A DNA stretch of 64,000 bases from Enterovibrio calviensis DSM 14347 (GCF_000621165.1 NZ_JHZA01000011.1:178416-242415); one strand, 5' to 3'. Shown: positions 36,753-46,935, numbered from the stretch's first letter. Made by a program: numbers and translations. The notes: generated by a model not told the origin, from the sequence alone.

Positions 36753-37181
36753 ATGTTGAGACGAGGGTATCATGTTGATCTATCAGCTTTGATGCGAATG
36801 TACGAAACCAATTATGCCAAGTTGCTGCGACTGATGCCCCGTCAGGATGATGTCGGTGAGTTCTGTGTGTATGACATACAGGGAAATGAATTCCAATTAG
36901 ATGTGGTTGAGTCGACACGTTACACCACCTTATTGGATATTTGGCAGCGGGGAGAGATCCCTCATTATTTGAGACCTCGGCTCACGGTTCGGATGTATCA
37001 CGATGCACGAGTCGCTGAAGTGTGTACTAGTCAGCAGATTTCTCGAATTCAGCCGAGTTATGATTATCCGAATCCACGAATGCACCAGCGTAATGAGAAA
37101 CATCAGATTAATGCGTTTCTCTCCGACTGGTTGGGACATTGTTTGCGAAACGGAATAGCAAAACACAATATTATTTATTAG
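36753..37181 (+). CDS. yqiB: DUF1249 protein, YqiB family
   Basis: A 142-residue protein of unknown function, conserved between nudF and cpdA in gamma-proteobacteria. Family wording includes LMRMYETNYAKLLRLMP, LDVVESTRYTTLLDI and LxVRMYHDARVAEVC. No catalytic motif is apparent. It lies 35 bases after nudF and upstream of cpdA. Confidence 0.93.
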   Translation: MLRRGYHVDLSALMRMYETNYAKLLRLMPRQDDVGEFCVYDIQGNEFQLDVVESTRYTTLLDIWQRGEIPHYLRPRLTVRMYHDARVAEVCTSQQISRIQPSYDYPNPRMHQRNEKHQINAFLSDWLGHCLRNGIAKHNIIY

Positions 37182-37232
37182 TTTGACGCGTTAACATGTC
37201 GACGCGTATTTACCATCAGGATTTTCAAGACG

Positions 37233-38057
37233 TTGCGGACTTGCCATCAACCTAGCCAACACAGCCAGACCGTCCGGTTGTTGCAAATTACAGATACCCA
37301 CCTTTTTGCCGACCCTTATGGCTGTTTGCTGGGGGTGAGTACGGCTGCGAGTTATCATGCCGTGGTGGCAGAGATCCAAGCTCAAAACGTTGAATTTGAC
37401 GCGATTATCGCGACGGGTGATTTGTCTCAAGATCACACTGAAGAATCTTATCAACGCTTTGTGGACGGTATATCGCCTTGGTCTCAACCTTGCTATTGGC
37501 TGCCGGGCAATCACGACTATCAGGCAGAAATGCAAAAAGTCTTGGCACAGTCGACACTCGTACGCTGCGACCATGTATTGATTGGTGAAGATTGGCAATT
37601 GGTGATGTTGGACAGCCAAGTAAAAGGCGTTCCTCATGGTCGTTTGTCGCCCGAGCAATTGTCAATGTTGGATACGGCGCTGTCGGCTAACCCCGACCGT
37701 TACACCTTAGTGTTGTTGCACCATCATCCGCTCCCTGCGGGCAGTGCATGGCTTGATCAGCATCAGCTTCACAACCAAGAAGACTTCTGGAACTTGGTTG
37801 CGAGACACAATAACGTGAAAGGGGTGGTATGTGGACATATCCATCAAGCGTTGGATGTTCACCACAATGGATGTCGTGTGATGGCTGCGCCATCAACGTG
37901 TATTCAATTCTTGCCTGATTCTGATGATTTTGCTCTCGATTCAACCAATCCAGGATGGCGAGAAATTTCGTTGCATCATGATGGCACGATAAGTTCCACA
38001 ATCGGACGCTTGGACGGCAGCGAATTTCAACCTGACATGAATTCGTCAGGTTACTAA
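37233..38057 (+). CDS. cpdA: 3',5'-cyclic AMP phosphodiesterase
   Basis: A class III calcineurin-like metallophosphoesterase that degrades cAMP. 274 residues. The metal-binding motifs appear in order: QITDTHLF, TGDLSQD, PGNHD, LLHHHPLP and VCGHIHQA. The only in-frame start that precedes the first strand is a TTG at 37233; no ATG or GTG is available before TVRLLQITDTHLF, and the ribosome site is weak, which suggests low translation. It is followed after two bases by yqiA. Confidence 0.94.
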   Translation: MRTCHQPSQHSQTVRLLQITDTHLFADPYGCLLGVSTAASYHAVVAEIQAQNVEFDAIIATGDLSQDHTEESYQRFVDGISPWSQPCYWLPGNHDYQAEMQKVLAQSTLVRCDHVLIGEDWQLVMLDSQVKGVPHGRLSPEQLSMLDTALSANPDRYTLVLLHHHPLPAGSAWLDQHQLHNQEDFWNLVARHNNVKGVVCGHIHQALDVHHNGCRVMAAPSTCIQFLPDSDDFALDSTNPGWREISLHHDGTISSTIGRLDGSEFQPDMNSSGY

Positions 38058-38059
38058 AG

Positions 38060-38638
38060 ATGCCGTCTTTACTGCTTTATATCCACGGTTTTAATAGTTC
38101 TCCCTTGTCAGCAAAAGCGCAGCAAATGAAGGCTTGGTGCGGCGCTCACCGACCTGACATAAAGCTGGAAGTTCCCCGCCTTGCCTGTTACCCTGCCGAC
38201 GCTGCGAGCCAGCTAGAGCAGCTTGTTGAGCACTATAAAGGTGACTATCGTATCGGTTTGGTAGGTAGTTCTTTAGGGGGATATCTCTCAACATGGCTCA
38301 ATAGCAAATATGGCTTTCGAGCTGCATTGGTTAACCCTGCTGTGAAACCGTATGCGCTGCTGGCAGATTACCTTGGCCCGCAACAAAATCCGTATACCGG
38401 TGAACAGTATTTGCTAGAACCTCATCATATGGATGAGCTCAAAGCGCTGGATACAGAGTTCATTACACATCCCAATTCAATTTGGCTGTTACAGCAGGAA
38501 GGCGATGAAGTGCTTGATTACAGGCAAGCCGTCTCCAAGTATCTGGGGTGTAAGCAAACTGTTGAAGCGGGCGGCGATCACGCTTTCGTCGGCTTTAATA
38601 GATATCCCGCTGAGATTATTCAATTCTTAGGACTGTGA
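38060..38638 (+). CDS. yqiA: Esterase YqiA
   Basis: A 192-residue alpha/beta-hydrolase with esterase activity in E. coli. It begins MPSLLLYIHGFNSSPLSAKA, has the nucleophile elbow GLVGSSLGGYLSTWL (Ser in GSSLG), an acidic residue in QEGDEVLDY and the catalytic His in GGDHAF. It lies two bases after cpdA and before parE, so it is cotranscribed. The natural substrate is unknown. Confidence 0.94.
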   Translation: MPSLLLYIHGFNSSPLSAKAQQMKAWCGAHRPDIKLEVPRLACYPADAASQLEQLVEHYKGDYRIGLVGSSLGGYLSTWLNSKYGFRAALVNPAVKPYALLADYLGPQQNPYTGEQYLLEPHHMDELKALDTEFITHPNSIWLLQQEGDEVLDYRQAVSKYLGCKQTVEAGGDHAFVGFNRYPAEIIQFLGL

Positions 38639-38734
38639 CTGTAACTCACAGAATGATCGCACCAGCTGTGTCATTATTTGACAAGCTAGCGAACCTTCAC
38701 AGACCATGTGACAAAATTTAGAAACCAATCATCT

Positions 38735-40627
38735 ATGACAGATCAAGTTTATAACGCTGGATCCATTGAAGTTCTCAATGGTCTTGAACCGGTACGTCGT
38801 CGTCCCGGTATGTATACAGACACGACTCGCCCCAATCACCTCGGACAAGAAGTTATCGATAACAGTGTCGATGAGGCATTGGCGGGGCATGCACGTAAGG
38901 TTGAAGTTATTCTCCATGCTGATCAATCGCTTGAAGTGATTGATGACGGTCGAGGCATGCCCGTTGATATTCACCCTGAAGAAGGGGTGTCGGGCGTCGA
39001 ACTGATCATGTGTAAACTGCACGCGGGTGGTAAGTTCTCGAACAACAACTATCAATTTAGTGGTGGTTTGCACGGTGTGGGCATTTCCGTGGTGAATGCG
39101 CTATCGAACCGTGTAGAAGTCTCTGTCAAACGCGATGGTCAGGTATATGAAATTGCCTTTGAACATGGTGACAAAGTCCAAGACTTAACTGTTACAGGCA
39201 CGTGTGGACGCAGAGCGAAAGGCACGCGTGTACATTTCTGGCCTGAAGCTAAGTACTTCGATTCTCCGAAATTCTCCGTTTCTCGTCTGAAAAGCAACCT
39301 CAAAGCTAAAGCCGTATTGTGCCCAGGCTTAGAGATTGTTTTCACGGACAAAAACACCAATGAAACCATTAAGTGGTGTTACGACAGTGGCCTAAAAGAC
39401 TATCTCGCTGAAGGCGTGAAAGGCTATGAACTGTTGCCGGCAGAACCGTTTACGGGCGACTTCAACGCACCGCATGAAGCGGCAGACTGGGCCGTTATTT
39501 GGTTACCAGAAGGCGGCGAGCTCGTTACTGAAAGCTACGTTAATTTGATCCCGACTGCACAAGGCGGTACGCACGTTAATGGTTTGCGACAAGGTCTTCT
39601 TGACGCAATGCGTGAGTTCTGTGAATTCCGCAACCTGTTGCCTCGTGGTGTGAAGCTGACTGCTGATGATGTATGGGAGCGCTGTGCCTATGTGCTTTCG
39701 GTGAAAATGCAGGATCCCCAATTTGCAGGCCAAACTAAAGAGCGTTTGTCTTCTCGTCAGTGCGCCGCGTTTGTTTCTGGTGTGGTGAAAGACTCCTTCA
39801 GCTTATGGTTGAACGAGCGCCCTCAAGTGGCAGAGCAGTTAGCCGAAGTATGTATTGCTAACGCCCATAAGCGTATGCGCGCTGCTAAGAAAGTTGTGCG
39901 TAAAAAAGTCGCTTCTGGCCCAGCCTTACCGGGTAAGTTGACGGATTGCTCCATGCAAGATCTGGCGCGTACCGAACTCTTCCTCGTGGAAGGTGATTCG
40001 GCAGGTGGCTCAGCCAAACAAGCGCGTGATCGTGAGTTCCAAGCCATCATGCCGCTGCGCGGTAAGATCCTAAATACGTGGGAAGTGTCTGCCGATCAGG
40101 TGCTTGCTTCACAAGAAGTTCATGACATTTCTGTCGCGCTCGGTATTGACCCTGATAATGATGATTTAACGGGGCTTCGCTACGGCAAGGTTTGTATCCT
40201 TGCGGATGCGGACTCGGATGGTCTTCACATCGCGACCTTACTTTGTGCACTGTTTGTTAAGCATTTCCATGCGCTGGTTAAAGCCGGTCACGTTTACGTG
40301 GCAATGCCGCCTCTTTATCGTATCGACTGCGGCAAGGAAGTGTTTTATGCCCTTGATGACGCAGAGAAAGCGGGCATCTTAGAAAGCTTGAGCAAGAAGC
40401 GCGCGAAAATTGATGTCCAGCGATTCAAAGGTCTGGGTGAAATGAACCCGCTGCAATTGCGTGAAACGACCATGGATCCAAACACTCGCCGATTGGTGCA
40501 GCTCACCATTGACGATCAAGAAGAAACGGATCGCATGATGGACATGCTTCTTGGTAAGAAACGCGCTGAAGATCGTCGCCACTGGTTGCAAGACAAAGGC
40601 GACAAAGCCGAACTGGCAGATATTTAA
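38735..40627 (+). CDS. parE: DNA topoisomerase IV subunit B
   Basis: ATPase subunit of topoisomerase IV, which decatenates daughter chromosomes. 630 residues, the same as E. coli. GHKL ATPase motifs are seen (EVIDNSVDEALAGHA, DDGRGMPVDIH, GGLHGVGISVVNALS), then the TOPRIM motif LVEGDSAGGSAKQARDR and a distal DADSDG. Start ATG 38735 is chosen since MTDQVYNAGSIEVLNGLEPV is the family start; a GTG at 38708 would add nine residues. Parts of the pair parE-parC are adjacent. Confidence 0.98.
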   Translation: MTDQVYNAGSIEVLNGLEPVRRRPGMYTDTTRPNHLGQEVIDNSVDEALAGHARKVEVILHADQSLEVIDDGRGMPVDIHPEEGVSGVELIMCKLHAGGKFSNNNYQFSGGLHGVGISVVNALSNRVEVSVKRDGQVYEIAFEHGDKVQDLTVTGTCGRRAKGTRVHFWPEAKYFDSPKFSVSRLKSNLKAKAVLCPGLEIVFTDKNTNETIKWCYDSGLKDYLAEGVKGYELLPAEPFTGDFNAPHEAADWAVIWLPEGGELVTESYVNLIPTAQGGTHVNGLRQGLLDAMREFCEFRNLLPRGVKLTADDVWERCAYVLSVKMQDPQFAGQTKERLSSRQCAAFVSGVVKDSFSLWLNERPQVAEQLAEVCIANAHKRMRAAKKVVRKKVASGPALPGKLTDCSMQDLARTELFLVEGDSAGGSAKQARDREFQAIMPLRGKILNTWEVSADQVLASQEVHDISVALGIDPDNDDLTGLRYGKVCILADADSDGLHIATLLCALFVKHFHALVKAGHVYVAMPPLYRIDCGKEVFYALDDAEKAGILESLSKKRAKIDVQRFKGLGEMNPLQLRETTMDPNTRRLVQLTIDDQEETDRMMDMLLGKKRAEDRRHWLQDKGDKAELADI

Positions 40628-40653
40628 TTAGAGTTTAGAATCGGACGTTTTCA

Positions 40654-42933
40654 ATGACTGATATCACTTATGACGGTGTCGAGCAGCTTCCACTTAGGAA
40701 GTTCACCGAGGATGCATACCTCAACTACTCGATGTACGTCATCATGGACCGTGCGTTGCCATTTATTGGTGACGGTCTAAAACCGGTACAGCGCCGCATT
40801 ATCTATGCCATGTCAGAGCTAGGTCTGTCGGCGACCGCTAAGTATAAAAAATCTGCCCGTACTGTGGGCGACGTGTTGGGCAAATACCACCCACACGGTG
40901 ATTCGGCGTGTTATGAAGCCATGGTATTGATGGCTCAGCCTTTCTCTTACCGCTATCCATTGGTTGATGGACAGGGTAACTGGGGTGCGCCGGATGATCC
41001 GAAATCCTTTGCAGCGATGCGTTATACCGAATCTCGTTTGTCGCGCTTCTCAGAGGTTCTGCTGAGTGAGCTAGGGCAAGGCACTGTCGATTGGCTGCCA
41101 AACTTTGATGGCACCATGAAAGAGCCAAAAACCATGCCTGCACGCTTGCCACACATTCTGTTGAATGGTGTGACGGGTATCGCGGTCGGCATGGCGACGG
41201 ACATTCCGCCGCATAATGCTCGTGAAATTGCCAATGCTGTTGTGGCACTGATTGATTCACCGAAATTGGATTTGGACGGTATTCTCGAGCACGTAAAAGG
41301 GCCGGACTATCCAACGGAAGCGGAGATCATTACGCCGCACGTTGAATTGAAGAAGATGTACCGCGAAGGCCGTGGCTCGGTGAAGATGCGTGCTGTTTGG
41401 CACAAAGACAATGGCGACATTGTCATTACCTCGTTACCGCATCAGGTGTCTGGCGCAAAACTGCTTGAGCAAATCGCAAACCAGATGCGTGCGAAGAAAC
41501 TACCGATGGTGGACGATCTTCGTGACGAATCGGATCATGAGAACCCAACGCGCATCGTGATCGTGCCGCGCTCAAACCGTGTCGATTGCGATCAGCTGAT
41601 GAATCACCTGTTCGCTTCTACCGATCTTGAGCGTAGCTACCGCGCTAACTTGAACATGATTGGCCTTGATGGCCGACCTCAAGTGAAAGGCTTGCTGCAG
41701 ATCCTCACTGAGTGGCTGGAGTTCCGTCGTAACACAGTGACGCGTCGCTTGCAGTACCGCTTGGATAAAGTGCTTGCTCGCTTGCACATCCTTGAAGGTT
41801 TGTTGGCTGCGTATCTCAATATCGATGAAGTGATTGAGATCATCCGCACTGAGGACGAGCCAAAGAAAGAATTGATGGCGCGCTTTGACCTGAGTGAAAA
41901 GCAGGCCGAAGCCATCCTTGAAATCAAACTTCGTCAATTAGCGAAGTTAGAAGAATTTAAGATCCGTGGTGAGCAAGACGAACTGAATAAAGAACGTGAG
42001 TACCTTGAGAAGTTGCTGGGTTCTGAGCGTCGTCTTAACACGCTACTGAAAAAAGAAATCATCGCAGATGCGGAGAAATACGGTGATGATCGTCGTTCAC
42101 CATTGGTAGAGCGCGCTGAAGCGAAAGCCATGACAGAACGCGATTTGATGCCAAGTGAGCCGATCACTGTTGTGCTGTCAGAAAAAGGCTGGATTCGCCA
42201 TGCGAAAGGCCATGACGTTGACGCGAGCACACTGAGCTACAAGTCTGGCGATAACTTCTTAGCATCAGCCCGAGGAAAGAGCAGTCAACCTGCGGTATTC
42301 ATCGGAACAGATGGACGTAGTTATGCGCTGGAATCGCACTCTATGCCGTCTGCGCGAAGCCAAGGTGAGCCGATCACTGGCCGCTTGAATATCACGGCAG
42401 GAACAACCATTCGTCATGTATTGATGGGTGAGAACGACCACCTGATGCTCATGGCGTCAGATGCGGGTTATGGTTTTGTGTGTAAGCATGACGACCTGCT
42501 GTCGAAGAACCGCAGTGGTAAAGCCTTGTTAAGCCTGCCTCAAGCGTCAGAAGTGATGCCGCCGCAAAAAGTCAGCGACATTGAAAGTGACGATATTCTC
42601 GCGATTACCAATGAAGGCCGTATGTTGGTCTTCCCGGTAAAAGAGCTGCCGCAACTGGGTAAAGGTAAAGGGAATAAGATCATCAACATTCCTGCTGCCC
42701 GAGCGAAAACGCGTGAAGAACTGTTGGCACAGCTGTGTGTGATCCCACAAGGCTCAACCGTGACCTTGCATGCAGGTAAGCGTAAATTATCGCTTAAGCC
42801 GACTGACATTGATAACTTCCGTGGTGAGCGTGGCAGACGCGGTGCAATGCTGCCTCGTGGATTACAACGTGTCACAACGATTGAAATCGAATCGCCAAAT
42901 GCGGCAGAGCCTTCGGAAACACCGGAAGCATAA
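40654..42933 (+). CDS. parC: DNA topoisomerase IV subunit A
   Basis: Cleavage subunit of topoisomerase IV, 759 residues. The quinolone-resistance region reads [15 protein letters not shown], with Ser 84 and Glu 88 in the positions of E. coli Ser80 and Glu84, so it is wild type for fluoroquinolone binding. The catalytic tyrosine is in [12 protein letters not shown]. The C-terminal beta-pinwheel DNA-wrapping domain occupies about 490-740. It lies 26 bases after parE. Confidence 0.98.
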   Translation: MTDITYDGVEQLPLRKFTEDAYLNYSMYVIMDRALPFIGDGLKPVQRRIIYAMSELGLSATAKYKKSARTVGDVLGKYHPHGDSACYEAMVLMAQPFSYRYPLVDGQGNWGAPDDPKSFAAMRYTESRLSRFSEVLLSELGQGTVDWLPNFDGTMKEPKTMPARLPHILLNGVTGIAVGMATDIPPHNAREIANAVVALIDSPKLDLDGILEHVKGPDYPTEAEIITPHVELKKMYREGRGSVKMRAVWHKDNGDIVITSLPHQVSGAKLLEQIANQMRAKKLPMVDDLRDESDHENPTRIVIVPRSNRVDCDQLMNHLFASTDLERSYRANLNMIGLDGRPQVKGLLQILTEWLEFRRNTVTRRLQYRLDKVLARLHILEGLLAAYLNIDEVIEIIRTEDEPKKELMARFDLSEKQAEAILEIKLRQLAKLEEFKIRGEQDELNKEREYLEKLLGSERRLNTLLKKEIIADAEKYGDDRRSPLVERAEAKAMTERDLMPSEPITVVLSEKGWIRHAKGHDVDASTLSYKSGDNFLASARGKSSQPAVFIGTDGRSYALESHSMPSARSQGEPITGRLNITAGTTIRHVLMGENDHLMLMASDAGYGFVCKHDDLLSKNRSGKALLSLPQASEVMPPQKVSDIESDDILAITNEGRMLVFPVKELPQLGKGKGNKIINIPAARAKTREELLAQLCVIPQGSTVTLHAGKRKLSLKPTDIDNFRGERGRRGAMLPRGLQRVTTIEIESPNAAEPSETPEA

Positions 42934-42950
42934 TCACAATCAGCACTCGA

Positions 42951-42974
42951 AACCCTCCAATCGGAGGGTTTTTT
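42951..42974 (+). terminator. parC terminator
   Basis: AACCCTCC-AATC-GGAGGGTTTTTT, 17 bases after the stop. Confidence 0.88.
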
Positions 42975-43153
42975 ATCGGCTTTTGGTGACGTTTTATCGT
43001 TCGATGGGTGAATTTTGCCGATGGATAAGTATACTAGTCGCCAATGTGTTTTAGCTTACACCTGTACGCTGTAATTCTTCCGCCAGGTTGAATAGGGCTC
43101 ACAGGGATGTTTTCCTACCCCCGATAGCGGGTGTCAGGCATTAGGAGAGAAGA

Positions 43154-43882
43154 ATGTACTTTATACTGCGACTGTTGGCGGTTGCCTTGTTTGCGATTGT
43201 CATCTTTGTGTTCGGTTGTGGTTACTGCCTGTTAAGTCCAAGAAACCCAGAGAATGTTTACACCATTGGTCGCTGGTTCGGCAAACTCTCTAGTTTGTTT
43301 GGTATTAAGCTGAATCTACGCCAAACCGATGCCTCTAAAGAGGTGGGTACGTGCGTGTATATTGCTAACCACCAGAGCAACTGGGACTTGGTGACCGTTT
43401 CTAACGCTGTGCGCCCACGTGCTGTGACTGTAGGTAAAAAGAGTCTTACCTATATTCCAATCTTTGGTGCGATTTATTGGTTAACCGGTAACATATTGAT
43501 CGATCGTAATAATCGCAGCAAAGCGATGGGTACGATTGGTCAGGTTGTTGACCAAATCAAAGAAAATAACGTGTCAGTGTGGCTATTCCCTGAAGGTACA
43601 CGCTCTCGTGGCCGCGGTTTGCTGCCATTTAAAACCGGCGCATTTCACGCAGCCATCGCCGCTGGCGTGCCGATTGTTCCTATCGTGTGTAGCTCAACCC
43701 GAGATCTGAGTGCGTCACGCGGTGACAATGGCCATGTGATTGTGGAAATTATGGATCCGATATCTACGGAAGGCATCACTAAAGAGCAAGTGCGTGAATT
43801 GGCTTCTCGTTGTCACGACGTGATGGAAGAAAAGTTGGCGCAGCTTGATGCTGAAGTGGCTGAGCTAAATAAAAAAGCATAA
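43154..43882 (+). CDS. plsC: 1-acyl-sn-glycerol-3-phosphate acyltransferase
   Basis: Inner-membrane enzyme making phosphatidic acid from lysophosphatidic acid. 242 residues with an N-terminal membrane helix, the catalytic motif NHQSNWD (His 73, Asp 78; HX4D) and the substrate motif FPEGTRSRG near 145-153. An AGGAGAGAAG ribosome site precedes ATG 43154. It stands downstream of the parC terminator as its own unit. Confidence 0.96.
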   Translation: MYFILRLLAVALFAIVIFVFGCGYCLLSPRNPENVYTIGRWFGKLSSLFGIKLNLRQTDASKEVGTCVYIANHQSNWDLVTVSNAVRPRAVTVGKKSLTYIPIFGAIYWLTGNILIDRNNRSKAMGTIGQVVDQIKENNVSVWLFPEGTRSRGRGLLPFKTGAFHAAIAAGVPIVPIVCSSTRDLSASRGDNGHVIVEIMDPISTEGITKEQVRELASRCHDVMEEKLAQLDAEVAELNKKA

Positions 43883-43901
43883 ACTTCCGCTCACGCTGAA
43901 C

Positions 43902-43931
43902 AAAAGGATACGCCGATGCGTATCCTTTTTT
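43902..43931 (+). terminator. plsC terminator
   Basis: AAAAGGATACGC-CGAT-GCGTATCCTTTTTT, 19 bases after the stop. Confidence 0.88.
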
Positions 43932-44015
43932 AGTTTTTACGCAAAATACCAAAGCCACCTGAATCTGGCATTTAGAGGTTGTTTGGGTACAGTCGAGTGA
44001 GAGAAGTTAAGCACT

Positions 44016-44552
44016 ATGCTGAAAAATCAGGTTGTTTTAGTCACTGAAAGCGGTGAAGTCACTGGGCTTGCTGAAAAAATGGTAGCGCATCAACAAGGTC
44101 TGCTTCATTTGGCGTTTTCTGTGATGATTTATCGAGAAACGGCGACTGGCCGTGAGTATTTGCTTCAACAACGAGCAGAGCATAAATATCACAGTGGTGG
44201 ATTGTGGACTAACACGTGTTGTTCTCACCCTATGCAGGGGGAATCCTTCGAAGCGGCCGCGACACGTCGTTTGAATGAAGAACTCGGTATTGTTGCGCCC
44301 CTGCAATATCAAATGGGGGTGACGTTTTGCTATCGCGCGGCTTTGGATAACGATCTGACTGAGCACGAGCTTGATCAGATTATTTTATGCGAAGTTGACG
44401 ACGTTGAACTTGTGCCAAACCCTGATGAAATTATGGATTGGCGCTGGTGGCCTGAGCAAGAAATGAATACGGCAATGGCAGCAAGCCCTGAACACTTCAC
44501 CGCTTGGTTTGCGCAAGTCGTCGGGCATGTGGAAGGTCAATTGGCGAGTTAA
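44016..44552 (+). CDS. idi: Isopentenyl-diphosphate delta-isomerase, type 1
   Basis: Interconverts isopentenyl and dimethylallyl diphosphate in isoprenoid synthesis. 178 residues of the Nudix fold. The active-site segment LWTNTCCSHP carries the catalytic Cys (68 or 69), and the Nudix-like helix GESFEAAATRRLNEELGI follows; the catalytic Glu lies in LTEHELDQI. Stands alone, convergent with ridA. In MEP-pathway bacteria the enzyme is helpful but not essential. Confidence 0.95.
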   Translation: MLKNQVVLVTESGEVTGLAEKMVAHQQGLLHLAFSVMIYRETATGREYLLQQRAEHKYHSGGLWTNTCCSHPMQGESFEAAATRRLNEELGIVAPLQYQMGVTFCYRAALDNDLTEHELDQIILCEVDDVELVPNPDEIMDWRWWPEQEMNTAMAASPEHFTAWFAQVVGHVEGQLAS

Positions 44553-44580
44553 GCTTTGTGGGTTCTCTCCATCAAACAGA

Positions 44581-44607
44581 AAAAAAGCGGCATTAGCCGC
44601 TTTTTTT
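44581..44607. terminator. Bidirectional terminator between idi and ridA
   Basis: AAAAAAGCGGC-ATTA-GCCGCTTTTTTT. Confidence 0.9.
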
Positions 44608-44642
44608 GATTCTATTCGCTGTGATGCGAAAAGTGATGTCGA

Positions 44643-45032
44643 CTATTTACGAACCGCGATGGCTTCGATTTCGATACCAACATCTTTTGGAAGACGTGCC
44701 ACTTCCACGCAAGAGCGCGCAGGGTAGTGCTCAACATTGTGCTCATCGAAAAACTTGCCGTAAACCTCGTTAACAGTACCAAAATCGTTAAGATCTTTAA
44801 CGAATACTGTCATTTTCACGATGTCGGTGACGGTTAGGCCAGATGACTCAACAACCGCTTTCACATTTTCAAGTGACTGACGTGCTTGCACCGCGATATC
44901 TGGAGACACTTCGCCCGTGACTGGGTTAACTGGGATCTGACCAGACGTCAGTACCATGTTGCCAAGATCAACACCTTGAATGTAAGGGCCAATTGCTGCT
45001 GGAGCATGTTCAGTGTGAAGCACTTTAGTCAT
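44643..45032 (-). CDS. ridA: 2-iminobutanoate/2-iminopropanoate deaminase
   Basis: Hydrolyses reactive enamine/imine intermediates released by PLP enzymes such as threonine dehydratase. 129 residues of the YjgF/Rid family: APAAIGPYIQGVDLGNMVLTSGQ at the start, with the catalytic Arg in PARSCVEVARLPKD near the end. ATG 45032 is preferred over an ATG two codons earlier because GGA sits about nine bases upstream. Position next to pyrBI is conserved in many gamma-proteobacteria. Confidence 0.96.
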   Translation of the reverse strand: MTKVLHTEHAPAAIGPYIQGVDLGNMVLTSGQIPVNPVTGEVSPDIAVQARQSLENVKAVVESSGLTVTDIVKMTVFVKDLNDFGTVNEVYGKFFDEHNVEHYPARSCVEVARLPKDVGIEIEAIAVRK

Positions 45033-45162
45033 TACCAATCCTTAATTAAACATTTGGTACGGAAACAGGGTAGTCGCCTAGTCTGCATCTTGGGAGGAGA
45101 TAGGTAAACCTGCTAAATCACATTTTACATCCGTTGTGCTCTTTGGTGCGCATCAGGAGCAA

Positions 45163-45192
45163 GAAAAAGCCGACAGTTGTCGTCGGCTTCTT
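45163..45192 (-). terminator. pyrBI terminator
   Basis: AAAAAGCCGAC-AGTT-GTCGTCGGCTT; read on the minus strand the hairpin is followed by a T tract, about 70 bases after the pyrI stop. Confidence 0.75.
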
Positions 45193-45261
45193 ATGTGCGC
45201 TATACCGTGGCGATGGATTTATCGCCGAAAGCTCTGGCTTTACAGTAATAGCAATTCAGGT

Positions 45262-45729
45262 TTAGTGGCGCTCTGTCATGATTTCTCGTGAGAACACTTT
45301 CTCGCAGTACTTACACTTCAAGTGGATATCATCCGCTTTATTGACCACATTGAAGCTGCTTTCAACCGCGTGCTCGTCGTGTGTAATACAGTTGGTATTC
45401 GGGCAACGGTAAACGCCAATAATGGTTTGAGGGAGAGTAAGAGGAAGCTTTGCGACCACCTCGTAGTTCTCAATTTGATTCACTGTCGCGTTCGGTGCAT
45501 AGAGTGCCAATTGTTGTGCTTGCTCTTCACTGACAAAGATATTTTCGATCTTGATAATGTCTTTTGCACCTAGCGCAGAAGACGGCAGGTTTAACCCCAC
45601 CGTGATGCGTTCGTTGGTTTTATGCAGCTTGAACAATTTCATCACTTTAAAGCCGACATTGGCAGGAATGTGGTCGATCACGGTGCCGTTCTTGATGGCT
45701 TCAACCTGCAGTTTGTTTTGTTTTCCCAT
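45262..45729 (-). CDS. pyrI: Aspartate carbamoyltransferase regulatory chain
   Basis: Allosteric subunit of ATCase, binding ATP or CTP. 155 residues. The N-terminal nucleotide-binding domain begins [19 protein letters not shown]; the C-terminal zinc site has its four cysteines in CPNTNC and CKYC spacing (CX5C...CX2C). It follows pyrB by 16 bases on the same strand. Confidence 0.98.
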   Translation of the reverse strand: MGKQNKLQVEAIKNGTVIDHIPANVGFKVMKLFKLHKTNERITVGLNLPSSALGAKDIIKIENIFVSEEQAQQLALYAPNATVNQIENYEVVAKLPLTLPQTIIGVYRCPNTNCITHDEHAVESSFNVVNKADDIHLKCKYCEKVFSREIMTERH

Positions 45730-45745
45730 GTCCTTTGCTCCTGCC

Positions 45746-46675
45746 TTAAATCTCTTCGTTCATAACCAATGCGAGTAGTGCCTGACGTGCATACACACCA
45801 TTCTCAGCCTGCTGGAAGTAGTAGGCGTATGGCGTTTTATCGACAGCGACAGTGATTTCATCAACGCGCGGCAGTGGATGAAGCACTTTTAGGTTATCGC
45901 GGGCATGTTCCAAAGCGGGCGTATCAAGAATAAAGGCGGCTTTGATGTGCGCATATTCAGACTCGTCAAAGCGCTCTTTTTGAACGCGAGTCATGTACAA
46001 AATATCAAGCTCTGGCACGACGTCTTCAATGCTGCCATGCAAGCTGTAAGGGATCCCTGAATCGTCGAGCTCTTCCAGAATATAGTCTGGCATTGCAAGG
46101 GCGTCTGGCGCGATGAAGTAGAAGCGGTTGTTATCGAACTTCGATAGCGCCTGCGTCAATGAATGCACAGTGCGGCCGTATTTCAGATCGCCGACCATGG
46201 CAATATTGAGATTGTCCAGACGACCCTGGGTTTCAAAAATGCTGAACAAGTCTAGCAAGGTTTGCGTTGGGTGCTGGTTGGCACCGTCGCCGCCATTAAT
46301 AACAGGAACACCTTTAGAGAATTCAGATGCGAGTCGCGCTGCGCCTTCTTTAGGGTGGCGCATCACAAAGGCATCGACGTAAGAAGAAATGACCTGAACC
46401 GAATCAGACAGGGTTTCTCCTTTTTTGCCTGATGACGTGTTACCTGCATCAGGGAAACCGATCACTGTGCCACCAAGGCGTTGAACGGCGGTTTCGAAGG
46501 ATAAGCGTGTTCTCGTCGAGGCTTCAAAGAAGCAACTGGCTACCACTTTGTTTTTCAGCAATGTCGGATTTGGCTCAGCTTTTAGTTTGCCGGCCGCATC
46601 GACGATGATTTCCAATTCTTCGCGGGACAACTCCGGGATGGAGATAATGTGTTTGTTGTACAGCGAGGTCGCCAT
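45746..46675 (-). CDS. pyrB: Aspartate carbamoyltransferase catalytic chain
   Basis: Makes N-carbamoyl-aspartate, the committed step of pyrimidine synthesis. 309 residues. Carbamoyl-phosphate binding motif STRTRLSFE (about 53-61), [14 protein letters not shown] (about 128-141) and the HPLPRVDEI loop are all present. It forms an operon with pyrI and is preceded by a leader peptide and attenuator. Confidence 0.98.
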   Translation of the reverse strand: MATSLYNKHIISIPELSREELEIIVDAAGKLKAEPNPTLLKNKVVASCFFEASTRTRLSFETAVQRLGGTVIGFPDAGNTSSGKKGETLSDSVQVISSYVDAFVMRHPKEGAARLASEFSKGVPVINGGDGANQHPTQTLLDLFSIFETQGRLDNLNIAMVGDLKYGRTVHSLTQALSKFDNNRFYFIAPDALAMPDYILEELDDSGIPYSLHGSIEDVVPELDILYMTRVQKERFDESEYAHIKAAFILDTPALEHARDNLKVLHPLPRVDEITVAVDKTPYAYYFQQAENGVYARQALLALVMNEEI

Positions 46676-46760
46676 GTTTTTCTTCCCTCAATGGTTGCGC
46701 ATCATGCTTGTTTGGGTAAAACCCTGAGCGTGATAATGCTCGGTGGTACAATTTTTAGTC

Positions 46761-46793
46761 AAAAAAAAGCCTCCCGATCAGGAGGCTTTTTTT
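46761..46793 (-). terminator. pyrBI attenuator
   Basis: GCCTCC-TGATC-GGGAGGC hairpin with eight T residues on the minus strand, about 85 bases before pyrB. The last codons and stop of the leader peptide lie within its left arm, so a ribosome close behind RNA polymerase would prevent its formation, as in E. coli pyrBI. Confidence 0.85.
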
Positions 46794-46825
46794 GAAAATA
46801 GATGAAAAATAAAATAGGAGGCCAT
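46778..46825 (-). CDS. pyrL: Probable pyrBI leader peptide
   Basis: A 15-residue reading frame (MASYFIFHLFSKKAS) ending in the attenuator stem. Its mRNA contains U-rich runs (TATTTTATTTTTC, TATTTTC), the kind of UTP-sensitive pause site that controls pyrBI in E. coli. The start is uncertain: an in-frame ATG at 46876 would give a 32-residue peptide and neither has a strong ribosome site. The -10/-35 promoter at 46908-46935 lies upstream of both. Confidence 0.7.
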   Translation of the reverse strand: MASYFIFHLFSKKAS

Positions 46826-46907
46826 TGCCGCAGTTGGGCAGTGTTTAGCAATAAATTGTGTCGCTAAATGTGGCATTCCGATTCGATTTTCTGACAAATT
46901 GCGGAGA

Positions 46908-46935
46908 ATTATACGCCCATTTTTTGCGGGTGCAA
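46908..46935 (-). promoter_or_regulatory. Probable sigma-70 promoter of pyrBI
   Basis: On the minus strand TTGCAC (46930-46935) and a perfect TATAAT (46908-46913) are 16 bases apart. Initiation near 46901 would give a leader of about 225 bases before pyrB. Confidence 0.7.
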
